This document shows, piece by piece, positions 27,572-35,663 of a stretch of 64,000 nucleotides of DNA (position 1 is its first letter; every line of letters starts with the position of its first letter). The position numbers were made by a program, and so were the translations under genes. The notes beneath the pieces are model-generated. The model did no database searches, had not been told where the DNA came from, and was given only the letters and a program-made list of their open reading frames with translations. The DNA comes from Caulobacter sp. BK020 (GTDB lineage Bacteria; Pseudomonadota; Alphaproteobacteria; Caulobacterales; Caulobacteraceae): the NCBI RefSeq assembly GCF_004342605.1, contig NZ_SLZL01000021.1:22001-86000 (forward strand), read 5' to 3'.

Positions 27572-29752
27572 TCAGTTCAGGTCCAGCCGGTCGGCGTTCA
27601 TGACCTTGTTCCAGGCGGCCACGAAGTCGTTCACGAACTTGGCCTGGGAGTCGGCGCAGGCATAGACCTCGGCGAAGGCCCGCAGTTCGGCGTGCGACCC
27701 AAAGATCAGGTCGACCCGGGTGGCGGTCCACTGCGGCTGGCTGCTCTTGCGGTCATGGCCGGCGAAGGCGTTGACGGCCGTCGGACTCCAGGTCGTGCCC
27801 ATGCTGAGCAGGTTCACGAAGAAGTCGTTTGTCAGCACGCCCACCCGGTCGGTGAAGACCCCCGCCTTGGAGCCGCCAGCGTTGGCCCCCAGCACCCGAA
27901 GGCCGCCGACCAGCACCGTCAGCTCCGGGCCTGAGAGCCGCAACAGCTGCGCCCGGTCGACCAGGGCTTCCTCGGGCGCCATGAACTGCAGGCCCTCGCG
28001 GCGATAGTTGCGGAAGCCGTCCGACAGGGGCTCCAGCGGCGCGAACGAGTCGGCGTCGGTCTGCTCGGCCGAAGCGTCCATGCGCCCAGGCGTGAACGGA
28101 ACCTCCACTGGCGTTCCCGCGTCCCTGGCGGCCTTCTCCACCGCGGCCGCGCCGCCCAGGACGATCAGGTCGGCCAGCGAGACTTTCTTGCCGCCGCCGG
28201 CCGAGGCGTTGAACTCGGCCTGGATCGCCTCCAGCGCCGCCAGCACCTTGGCCAGGGTCGGCGGGTCGTTGACTTCCCAGTCCTTCTGCGGCGCGAGGCG
28301 GATGCGCGCCCCGTTGGCGCCGCCGCGCTTGTCGGAACCGCGATAGGTCGAGGCCGAGGCCCAGGCGGTCGAGACCAGCTGCGGCACGGTGAGGCCCGAA
28401 GCCAGGATCTTGGCCTTCAGCGCCGCGATGTCCTGGGCGTCGACCAGCGGGTGGTTCACGGCCGGGATCGGGTCCTGCCAGATCAGGGTCTCTTGCGGGA
28501 CCAGCGGCCCCAGATAGCGCCCGATCGGGCCCATGTCGCGGTGGGTTAGCTTGAACCAGGCGCGGGCGAAGGCGTCGGCGAACTGGTCGGGATTCTCGTG
28601 GAACCGGCGCGAGATCTTCTCGTAGGCGGGGTCGAAGCGCAGGGCCAGGTCCGAGGTCAGCATTCTCGGACGCTGCTTCTTCGACGGATCGAAGGCGTTC
28701 GGGATGTCAGCCTCGGCGCCCTTGGCTTCCCACTGGTGGGCCCCGCCAGGGCTCTTGGTCAGCTCCCACTCAAACTTGAAGAGGTTGTCGAAGAAGTGGT
28801 TGCTCCACCGGGTCGGCGTCTGGGTCCAGGTGACTTCCAGCCCCGACGTGATCGCGTCGACGCCCAGGCCGCTGCCGTGCTTGCTGGCCCAGCCCAGACC
28901 GGCGGCCTCGATCTGGCCGCCTTCCGGCTCAGGACCGACAAAAGACGGATCCCCGGCGCCGTGGGTCTTGCCGAAGGTGTGGCCGCCAGCGATCAGGGCG
29001 ACGGTCTCCTCGTCGTTCATCGCCATGCGAGCGAAGGTCTCGCGAATGTCGCGCGCCGAGGCCAAGGGGTCGGGATTGCCGTTCGGGCCCTCGGGATTGA
29101 CGTAGATCAGGCCCATCTGCACCGCGCCCAGCGCCGGATGCAGCTGGCGTTCGCCGCTGTAGCGCTCGTCGCCCAGCCACGAGCCCTCGGGACCCCAGAA
29201 CAGCTCCTCCGGTTCCCAGGTGTCGGCCCGGCCGCCGCCGAAGCCGAAGGTCTTGAAGCCCATGGACTCCAGGGCGACGTTGCCGACCAGGACATAGAGG
29301 TCGGCCCACGAGAGCTTGCGGCCGTACTTCTGCTTGATCGGCCACAGCAGCCGGCGCGCCTTGTCCAGGTTGGCGTTGTCCGGCCAGCTGTTGAGCGGGG
29401 CGAAGCGCTGCTGCCCGCCGCCCGCGCCGCCGCGACCGTCGGAAATGCGGTAGGTGCCGGCGCTGTGCCAGGCCAGGCGGATGAACAGGCCGCCATAGTG
29501 GCCGAAGTCGGCCGGCCACCAGTCCTGGGAGTCGGTCATCAGGGCGTGCAGGTCGGCGATCACCGCGTTCAGGTCGAGGCTCTTGAACTCCTCGGCGTAG
29601 TCGAACGTCTCGCCCATCGGGTTGGAGCGCGGCGAATGCTGGTTGAGGCTCTCGAGGCGCAGGTTCTGCGGCCACCAGTCGCGGTTGCCCCTGGGGCGGC
29701 CGTGGCCCACCGGGCATTGGCCCGCGGCGCTGTCTTCGACCTTGGCGTCCAT
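27572..29752 (-). CDS. katG: catalase-peroxidase KatG
   Basis: The 726-residue bifunctional heme enzyme breaks down hydrogen peroxide. The distal triad Arg92-Trp95-His96 lies in IRLAWHSAGTYR. The Trp95-Tyr217-Met243 set that forms the family's covalent adduct is present, and the proximal heme ligand is His258 in ALIAGGHTFGKTHG. The second, non-catalytic peroxidase-like domain fills the C-terminal half. The ATG with GGAGAAAG upstream is preferred to one 24 codons earlier. An OxyR-type four-part motif lies 80 bases upstream of the start, which fits peroxide-inducible control. Confidence 0.96.
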   Translation of the reverse strand: MDAKVEDSAAGQCPVGHGRPRGNRDWWPQNLRLESLNQHSPRSNPMGETFDYAEEFKSLDLNAVIADLHALMTDSQDWWPADFGHYGGLFIRLAWHSAGTYRISDGRGGAGGGQQRFAPLNSWPDNANLDKARRLLWPIKQKYGRKLSWADLYVLVGNVALESMGFKTFGFGGGRADTWEPEELFWGPEGSWLGDERYSGERQLHPALGAVQMGLIYVNPEGPNGNPDPLASARDIRETFARMAMNDEETVALIAGGHTFGKTHGAGDPSFVGPEPEGGQIEAAGLGWASKHGSGLGVDAITSGLEVTWTQTPTRWSNHFFDNLFKFEWELTKSPGGAHQWEAKGAEADIPNAFDPSKKQRPRMLTSDLALRFDPAYEKISRRFHENPDQFADAFARAWFKLTHRDMGPIGRYLGPLVPQETLIWQDPIPAVNHPLVDAQDIAALKAKILASGLTVPQLVSTAWASASTYRGSDKRGGANGARIRLAPQKDWEVNDPPTLAKVLAALEAIQAEFNASAGGGKKVSLADLIVLGGAAAVEKAARDAGTPVEVPFTPGRMDASAEQTDADSFAPLEPLSDGFRNYRREGLQFMAPEEALVDRAQLLRLSGPELTVLVGGLRVLGANAGGSKAGVFTDRVGVLTNDFFVNLLSMGTTWSPTAVNAFAGHDRKSSQPQWTATRVDLIFGSHAELRAFAEVYACADSQAKFVNDFVAAWNKVMNADRLDLN

Positions 29753-29831
29753 CGTCTTTCTCCGCGTTGGCTTTTGTCTGTTCGCCGACATCGGCGCCCG
29801 CCTAGACAACGCTCTTCCCGCCATAGGTAAA

Positions 29832-29868
29832 ATTGATTGTTCCTATCAAATCGATAGGTGAAATCTCT
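29832..29868 (-). promoter_or_regulatory. OxyR-type binding site upstream of katG
   Basis: Four tetranucleotides occur with exact 7-base spacing: ATTG, CTAT, ATAG, CTCT, against the OxyR consensus ATAG-N7-CTAT-N7-ATAG-N7-CTAT (14 of 16 matches). The two central modules are perfect. It lies in an AT-rich patch of the katG upstream region. Confidence 0.7.
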
Positions 29869-29971
29869 ACAGGCGGGAAGGGGGAAGCGGAGACTCCGCT
29901 AGATCACGACGACGCGCCTCGCGATCCTCCGTCAAGAGGACCGCAAGGCCGATTCCGATCGGGTCCGAACC

Positions 29972-31552
29972 CTAGGCGATCAGCTCGTAGGCCGGCAGGG
30001 TCAGGAACTCCTCCAGCGTGTCGGACAGCACCATCCGCGAGAACAGCAGAGCGGCGTCCTCCAGGCGGGGTGAGGAAAAGTCGCGGCGCAGGTCGGCCAG
30101 TTCCTCGGTCAGCAGGCTGACGAACAGCTGCGAACTCATCTGCCGGCCGTCGGCCAGGTCGGCGCCCAGGCGGATCCATTGCCACAGCTGGGTGCGGCAG
30201 ATCTCGGCCGTGGCGGCGTCCTCCATCAGGTTGTAGAGGGGCACGGCGCCCCGGCCCTCGATCCAGGCCTGGGTGTAGCGCACCCCGACCCGGATGTTCT
30301 CGCGCACGCCGGCCTCGGTGCGGTCGCCGTCATGCAGCTCCAGCATCTGAGCCTGGGTGATGTCGAGATCGGCCAGGCGCCTGTCCAGCTGGTTGGGCGT
30401 CGGCATCAGGCGATCGAAGACCTCCATGGCCACGGGCACGAGATCGGGGTGGGCGACCCAGGTGCCGTCATGGCCGGCTCCGGCTTCGCGCTCCTTGTCG
30501 GCCCGGACCTTGGCGAAGGCGGCCTGGTTGGCGGCGTCGTCGCCCTTGACCGGGATCTGGGCGGCCATGCCGCCCATGGCGAAGGCCCCGCGCCGGTGGC
30601 AGGTCTGGATCAGCTTCAGCGAATAGGCGCCCAGGAAGGCCTTGCCCATCACCATGGCCGAACGGTCCGGCGTCAGGAATTCCGACCGGCGGCCCAGGCG
30701 CTTGATGAACGAGAAGATGTAGTCCCAGCGGCCGCAATTGAGGCCCGCCATGTGGTCGCGCAACTCGTAGATGATCTCGTCCATCTCGAAGGCGGCGGGG
30801 ATGGTCTCGATCAGCACCGTGGCCTTGATCGTGCCGACCGGCAGACCCAGCGCCCCCTGGGCGTGGACGAACACCTCGTTCCAGAGGCGCGCCTCCAGGT
30901 GGCTCTCCAGCTTGGGCAGGTAGAAGTAGGGACCCGAGCCCCGCGCCAGCGTGGCCCTGGCGTTGTGGAAGAGGTACAGGCCAAAGTCGAACAAGGCCCC
31001 GCTCACGGGCTGGCCATCCACTTCCATGTGCTGTTCAGGCAGATGCCAGCCACGGGGGCGGATTTTCAGGACGGCCGGGTTGGGTCCCAGCGCATAGCTC
31101 TTGCCGGACTTGGGGTCGACATGGGTCAGGTCGCCGGACCAGCGGTCCTTCAGGTTGACCTGACCCTCCAGGACGTTGGCCCAGGTCGGCGAGGTGGCGT
31201 CCTCGAAGTCGGCCATGAACACCTTGGCCCCGCAGTTGAGGGCGTTGATGATCATCTTGCGGTCGACCGGCCCGGTGATCTCCACCCGGCGGTCCTGCAG
31301 GTCGGCGGGGATCGGCGCGACGGTCCAGTCGGCGGCTCGCACCTCGGCCGTCTCGGGCAGGAAGTCGGGAAGCTCGCCGGCGTCGAAGCGGGCCTGGCGG
31401 GCGACGCGCGCCGCCAGCAGGGCGCGTCTACGGGCGTCGAACCGCCGGTGCAGATCGGCCACGAAGGCCAAGGCCTCGGGCGTCAGGACCTCTACCGCGC
31501 GGCCCTCGACAGGACCGTTGATCTGGACGTTGGCGGCGATGTCGAGGGGCAT
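29972..31552 (-). CDS. aceB: malate synthase A
   Basis: Malate synthase condenses glyoxylate with acetyl-CoA to give malate, the second step of the glyoxylate shunt. The 526-residue length is that of isoform A. Signatures include INALNCGAKVFMADFEDATS, RPRGWHLPEQH, GTIKATVLIETIPAAFEMDE with catalytic acid residues, and LNCGRWDYIFSFIKR. It lies downstream of aceA and a small gene on the same strand, but a 178-base gap with an inverted repeat separates it, so it may have its own promoter. No defect is seen. Confidence 0.96.
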   Translation of the reverse strand: MPLDIAANVQINGPVEGRAVEVLTPEALAFVADLHRRFDARRRALLAARVARQARFDAGELPDFLPETAEVRAADWTVAPIPADLQDRRVEITGPVDRKMIINALNCGAKVFMADFEDATSPTWANVLEGQVNLKDRWSGDLTHVDPKSGKSYALGPNPAVLKIRPRGWHLPEQHMEVDGQPVSGALFDFGLYLFHNARATLARGSGPYFYLPKLESHLEARLWNEVFVHAQGALGLPVGTIKATVLIETIPAAFEMDEIIYELRDHMAGLNCGRWDYIFSFIKRLGRRSEFLTPDRSAMVMGKAFLGAYSLKLIQTCHRRGAFAMGGMAAQIPVKGDDAANQAAFAKVRADKEREAGAGHDGTWVAHPDLVPVAMEVFDRLMPTPNQLDRRLADLDITQAQMLELHDGDRTEAGVRENIRVGVRYTQAWIEGRGAVPLYNLMEDAATAEICRTQLWQWIRLGADLADGRQMSSQLFVSLLTEELADLRRDFSSPRLEDAALLFSRMVLSDTLEEFLTLPAYELIA

Positions 31553-31594
31553 GGGAAATCCTGTTGGACGCGATATCTGGGACGACAGTTTGAT

Positions 31595-31720
31595 CCGCTC
31601 ATCCCGGCGAACGCCGGGACCCAGATCCTATGGCAAATGGGATGATGGGAGGAGCTCGGCGCTTTTGGCGTCAACCTCAAAGCTCTTCCATCTGGGTCCC
31701 GGCGTTCGCCGGATGAGCGG
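31595..31720. repeat. inverted pair of dispersed repeats between aceB and the small gene
   Basis: CCGCTCATCCCGGCGAACG at 31595 and its continuation to CCCAGAT at 31626 recur in reverse complement at 31690-31720, with one base deleted. Each arm also contains its own short palindrome (CCCGGCGAACGCCGGG). Sixty-three bases without repeat lie between. The pair looks like a dispersed REP-type element and could affect the aceB transcript. Confidence 0.75.
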
Positions 31721-31728
31721 AGACGGGG

Positions 31729-31950
31729 TTATCTCGTTCCGGGGCGGACGGTCGGGACGATCTGGTCGCCCCAGTTTCCGGCGCCGTCGTGGTGGCGCGA
31801 GGTGCGCACCAGCTCGACCGAATAGCCGGCCTCGGTGGCGCGCCGCACCGCCTCGTTCAGGCGGTGCGAGGCCTCGGCCACCCGGTCGACCGCCCGCTGC
31901 TGGTCGGCGGGGTTCGGCATGGCGACGGGCGCAAATCGCGTGGTGGTCAT
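31729..31950 (-). CDS. small uncharacterized protein in glyoxylate cluster
   Basis: The 73-residue open frame has GAGGAG 8 bases before its ATG and lies 41 bases after the aceA stop. The product is hydrophilic, with a helical middle (RAVDRVAEASHRLNEAVRRA) and a C-terminal segment VELVRTSRHHDGAGNWGDQI. I do not recognise a family. No signal peptide or membrane segment is visible. Its place between aceA and aceB suggests a role linked to the glyoxylate shunt, but that is speculation. Confidence 0.65.
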   Translation of the reverse strand: MTTTRFAPVAMPNPADQQRAVDRVAEASHRLNEAVRRATEAGYSVELVRTSRHHDGAGNWGDQIVPTVRPGTR

Positions 31951-31991
31951 GGGATGACTCCTCGATCGGGTGGAGAGGGAAGGGGCGTCGG

Positions 31992-33611
31992 CTATTCGGC
32001 GGCGAACTGGTTCATGGTGTTGGCGTGGCCGCCGGCCTTCAGGGCGCGTTCGCCGGCGACCATTTCCTTGAAGCTGTCGCCGAGGTCCGAGCCGACCTCG
32101 TGCTGGTGCTTGACCGCCGAGACGCCGCGACGGATCTCCTCGCGCTGCACCGAATTGACGTAGGCCTTCATGCGGTCGTCGCCGAAATAGCCGCGCGACA
32201 GCTCGTCCATGCTCTTGGCCGTCAGGTGGAAGGTCGGCAGGGTGATCAGGTTGTGGAACACCCCGGCCCGGGCCGAGATGTCGACCTGGAAGCGGGCCAG
32301 GCGCTCGTCGGTCTCGCGGCCCAGGTCGCTGGCGTCGAACTCGGCCGACATCAGGGCCGCGCCGTCGGGATAGCTGTCCTTATGGATCTTGCCCTCGGCG
32401 ATCCACTGGTCGCGGACCTGGCGGCGCAGGTTCAGCGTCCAGTTGAACGACGGCGAGTTGTTGTAGGTTAGCTTGGCGTTCGGCACGACCTTGCGAATCT
32501 CGGCCACCATCGAGGCGATCTCGTCGACATTGGGCGTGTCGGTCTCGATCCACAGCAGGTCCGCGCCGCCCTGGGTCAGCGAGGCGATGCAGTCCTCGAT
32601 CACCCGCGCCCTGCCAGTGCCCTCCTGGAAGGCGAACAGGCCGTTGGGCATGCGTACGGGCTTTTCGAACCGGCCGTCACGATAGAGCGCCAGCTCGCCC
32701 GGCAGGATCGGGTTGTCGGGGGTGATGGGCTCGGTCTTCAGCCACTTGATGTAGTCGCTGGCCAGGTCGCCGGGCTCCTGGCTGACCGGAACCTTCTGGG
32801 TCAGGCCGGCGCCCAGGCTGTCGGTGCGGGCGACGATGACGCCCTCGTCGACGCCCAGCTCCTCGAAGGCCAGGCGGCAGGCGCGCAGCTTCTCGATGAA
32901 GTCCTCGCGCGGCACGGTGACCTTGCCGTCCTGGTGGCCGCACTGCTTGGCGTCCGAGACCTGGTTCTCGATCTGCAGGCAGCAGGCGCCGGCCTTGATC
33001 ATCTCCTTGGCCAGCAGGTAGGTGGCGTTCTCGTTGCCGAAGCCCGCGTCGATGTCGGCGATGATCGGCACGACATGGGTCTCGAAGCCGTCGATGGCCG
33101 CGATCGCCGCCGCCTCGGCCGTCTTGTCGCCGGCCTCGCGGGCTGCGCGCAGGGTCTTGAACAGGTCGTTGATCGCCACCTCGTCGGCCTGGCGCAGCGA
33201 GACGTAGATCTCCTCGATCAGGTCGACGACCGAGGTCTTCTCGTGCATCGACTGGTCGGGCAGGTGGCCGAAACGGTTGCGCAGGCCCGCCACCATCCAG
33301 CCGGACAAGTAGACATAGGCGCCCTTGGTCGTGCCGCGCAGGCGCTTGACCGACTTGATCATCTGCTGGGCGTGGAAGCCCGACCAGCAACCCAGCGACT
33401 GGGTGAACCGCCCGGCGTCAGCGTCGTAGGCGGCCATGTCGGCGCGCATGACGCCGGCCATCTCGCGGGCGATGTCCAGGTGGGTGGAGAAGGTGTTCTG
33501 CAGCTTCAGCTGGATGATGTCGTCGACCGCGACGCCGCCGGGGGTAACGCCCTGGGGATAGCGGGCCAGCAGCTCTTGGCGGTGTTGGGCGTAGGTCTTG
33601 CGCAGCGTCAT
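31992..33611 (-). CDS. aceA: isocitrate lyase (long form)
   Basis: Isocitrate lyase splits isocitrate to glyoxylate and succinate. The 539-residue protein belongs to the long type found in pseudomonads and many alphaproteobacteria. The catalytic loop is AKQCGHQDGKV, with Cys224, instead of the KKCGH of the short type. Other signatures are GCWSGFHAQQMIKSVKRLRG, IADIDAGFGN, and WIETDTPN. It diverges from the ScfR-like gene, and the 153-base region between them carries inverted repeats. Expression during growth on acetate or fatty acids is likely. Confidence 0.96.
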   Translation of the reverse strand: MTLRKTYAQHRQELLARYPQGVTPGGVAVDDIIQLKLQNTFSTHLDIAREMAGVMRADMAAYDADAGRFTQSLGCWSGFHAQQMIKSVKRLRGTTKGAYVYLSGWMVAGLRNRFGHLPDQSMHEKTSVVDLIEEIYVSLRQADEVAINDLFKTLRAAREAGDKTAEAAAIAAIDGFETHVVPIIADIDAGFGNENATYLLAKEMIKAGACCLQIENQVSDAKQCGHQDGKVTVPREDFIEKLRACRLAFEELGVDEGVIVARTDSLGAGLTQKVPVSQEPGDLASDYIKWLKTEPITPDNPILPGELALYRDGRFEKPVRMPNGLFAFQEGTGRARVIEDCIASLTQGGADLLWIETDTPNVDEIASMVAEIRKVVPNAKLTYNNSPSFNWTLNLRRQVRDQWIAEGKIHKDSYPDGAALMSAEFDASDLGRETDERLARFQVDISARAGVFHNLITLPTFHLTAKSMDELSRGYFGDDRMKAYVNSVQREEIRRGVSAVKHQHEVGSDLGDSFKEMVAGERALKAGGHANTMNQFAAE

Positions 33612-33713
33612 GCTCTTTTCGTCCCATCGTCGGCTCGGCCGCTGAGGCCGGGGAAAGTTCGTGGGGAGAGCTTGGGTCGCGGTGCGGTCGGCGTCGAACC
33701 TATTGAAGGCAAT

Positions 33714-33755
33714 TTGTCACAAATCGACTTTGTAATTATTGTAAATACGTGACAA
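33714..33755. promoter_or_regulatory. inverted repeats in the aceA/scfR divergent promoter
   Basis: TTGTCAC and GTGACAA (33714-33720, 33749-33755) flank an AT-rich stretch, and inside it ACAAA-TCGAC-TTTGT (33719-33733) is a second palindrome. The region is the only AT-rich part of the interval and could bind the ScfR-like regulator. Confidence 0.45.
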
Positions 33756-33764
33756 CGTGACCGG

Positions 33765-35189
33765 ATGGCGAACCACGACAAGAAGCTGTTTCTCGGCGGC
33801 CGGCTTAAGCGGCTGCGGCGCGATCTGGGCGTCACCCAGAGCCGCATGGCCGAGAACCTGGGCGTCTCGGCCAGCTACCTGAACCTGCTGGAGCGCAACC
33901 AGCGGCCGGTCACCGCCCAGATCCTGCTGCGCCTGGCCGACGCCTACGATCTGGACCTGCGCAGCCTGTCGGCTGACGATCCGGGCGGCGGGGCGGGCCT
34001 CGACGAGGTGCTGGCCGACAAGATGTTCGCCGATCTGGGCGTCAGCCGACACGAGGCGGCCGAGGTGGCCGAGTTGTCGCCGGGAATCGCCGAGGCCATG
34101 GCGCGGCTCTATCGCGCCTATCTCGACCGGGGGCGGCTGATCGACCTGGGCGCGTTCGAGCGGCCGGACGGGGCGGCGCCGGTGTCGTCCCATTCGCCGA
34201 CGGACTGGGTGCGGGATCTGGTGGGCGCGCAGCGCAACCACTTCGCCGAGTTGGAGACCGCGGCCGAGCCGATCGTCGCGGCGATGAAGGCCGATCCCCA
34301 GGACCTTGGGCCCGCCGTCCGCGCCCGGCTACTGGAACGCTTCGGGATCCAGGCGCGGGTCATGCCGGTCGAGACCATGACCGGGTCGCTTCGGCGCTAC
34401 GACCATCACCGCAAGCGGCTGATGCTGTCGGAGACCCTGGCCCCGGCCAGCCGGATCTTCGCCATGTGCTACCAGCTGGGCCTGATGGAGGCCGGCGAGA
34501 CCTTGTCGGCCTTGACCGACCGCTTCCAGGCCCCCGACCGGGCCACGCGCCAGCTGCTCAAGGTGTTCCTCGACAACTACCTGGCCGCGGCGATCATGAC
34601 CCCCTACGAGCCGTTCCTGGCCGCCATGGAGGCCAGCGGCTACGACATCGAGCGGGTGCGCTCGCGGTTCGGGATCAGCTACGAACAGGCCGCCCAGCGG
34701 CTGACCACCCTCAGCCGGCCCGGGTCGCGCGGCGTGCCGTTCTTCATGATGCGGCTGGACGCGGCGGGCAACATCTCCAAGCGGTTCGCGGCCGGTCCGT
34801 TCCCGTTCTCGCGGTTCGGCGGCGCCTGTCCGCGCTGGAACGTCCACGACAGCTTCAAGACCCCGGGGCGGATCGTCACCCAGGTGATCGAGACCCCGGA
34901 CCGCGAGCGCTACTTCACCGTGTCGCGCACCGTGCGGCGGGTGTCGGGCCTGCAGGCGGGGCTGGAGGACGAACTGGTGGTGGGGCTGGGCTGCGAGCTC
35001 AAGCACGCCGGCAAGCTGGTCTATGCTCGGGGCCTGGACATCGCCGCGCCAGCAGCGGTCGAGATCGGCCCGTCGTGCCGCATCTGCGAGCGGCCGGCCT
35101 GCCCGCAACGGGCCGCCGCGCCGATCAACCGCACCCTGCTGGTCGAGGAGGCCAGCAAGGCCATCTCGCCGTTCCCGTTCGTGAGCTGA
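33765..35189 (+). CDS. ScfR/RamB-type regulator (XRE HTH, IrrE-like domain, DUF2083)
   Basis: The 474-residue protein has an N-terminal XRE helix-turn-helix (GGRLKRLRRDLGVTQSRMAE, then LGVSASYLNLLERNQRPVT), a central ImmA/IrrE-like domain around residues 180-300, and a C-terminal DUF2083 domain with a cysteine cluster CRICERPACPQR near its end. This is the domain order of short-chain fatty acyl regulators such as RamB and PrpC-linked ScfR. Location divergent from isocitrate lyase suggests it senses acyl-CoA status and controls the glyoxylate genes. The cysteines may bind a metal or cluster; that is inference. Confidence 0.88.
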   Translation: MANHDKKLFLGGRLKRLRRDLGVTQSRMAENLGVSASYLNLLERNQRPVTAQILLRLADAYDLDLRSLSADDPGGGAGLDEVLADKMFADLGVSRHEAAEVAELSPGIAEAMARLYRAYLDRGRLIDLGAFERPDGAAPVSSHSPTDWVRDLVGAQRNHFAELETAAEPIVAAMKADPQDLGPAVRARLLERFGIQARVMPVETMTGSLRRYDHHRKRLMLSETLAPASRIFAMCYQLGLMEAGETLSALTDRFQAPDRATRQLLKVFLDNYLAAAIMTPYEPFLAAMEASGYDIERVRSRFGISYEQAAQRLTTLSRPGSRGVPFFMMRLDAAGNISKRFAAGPFPFSRFGGACPRWNVHDSFKTPGRIVTQVIETPDRERYFTVSRTVRRVSGLQAGLEDELVVGLGCELKHAGKLVYARGLDIAAPAAVEIGPSCRICERPACPQRAAAPINRTLLVEEASKAISPFPFVS

Positions 35190-35195
35190 AGCGTC

Positions 35196-35546
35196 TCAGG
35201 GCTGCTCGGCCAGGCTGAAGATCTGCTCGGCCGGCGTCCATTTCTCGCCCGGCGCGGCCCAGGGCAGGGCCTTCTGCAGCTTGCCCATCAGCGCTTCCCA
35301 GACCTGGACGTCAGGATCGGCGGCGTCGGCGGCGGCCTTGGCCTCGGGGGAAAAGTCCGGCCCGGTCTCCATGATCATGAACAGCCGTGGGCCGGTCAGC
35401 CAGATCTGCATGTCGAGGATGCCGGCGCGGCGGATCGACTCGGTCACCGCGGCGGGCGGACCGCCGGGCGCATGCCAGCGCCGGTAGGCCGCGATGGTCT
35501 CGGGATCGTCGTGAAGGTCCAGCGCAAGACAGTGCCGCGTGGCCAT
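35196..35546 (-). CDS. L-rhamnose mutarotase family protein (RhaM/DUF718), likely L-fucose mutarotase
   Basis: The 116-residue protein is of the RhaM/YiiL type, a small cytoplasmic dimer that interconverts sugar anomers. Typical features are AYRRWHAPGGPPAAVTESIR, MQIWLTGPRLFMIMETG and VQVWEALMGKLQKALPWA. The GGAGG 8 bases before the ATG decides the start over an in-frame ATG 18 codons earlier. It diverges from the fucose permease operon, so L-fucose is the likelier substrate, although the family is named for rhamnose. It would supply the anomer used by the dehydrogenase. Confidence 0.85.
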   Translation of the reverse strand: MATRHCLALDLHDDPETIAAYRRWHAPGGPPAAVTESIRRAGILDMQIWLTGPRLFMIMETGPDFSPEAKAAADAADPDVQVWEALMGKLQKALPWAAPGEKWTPAEQIFSLAEQP

Positions 35547-35575
35547 GGCGTTTTCCTCCATTGAACCAGGCGCTC

Positions 35576-35602
35576 TTTCATATTTGACGCGCCATTTCAT
35601 AT
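35576..35602. promoter_or_regulatory. direct repeats in the mutarotase/fucP divergent promoter
   Basis: TTTCATAT occurs twice, at 35576-35583 and 35595-35602, a 19-base period, in the AT-rich centre of the interval. The copies continue as TTTCATATTTG and TTTCATATGTG. They may be binding sites for the IclR-type regulator of the cluster. Confidence 0.4.
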
Positions 35603-35663
35603 GTGGTGATTTTCGTCCCAGATAAACGGGGCCGGGTCAATCGTCCCCCTGGAAGGAAGCCCC

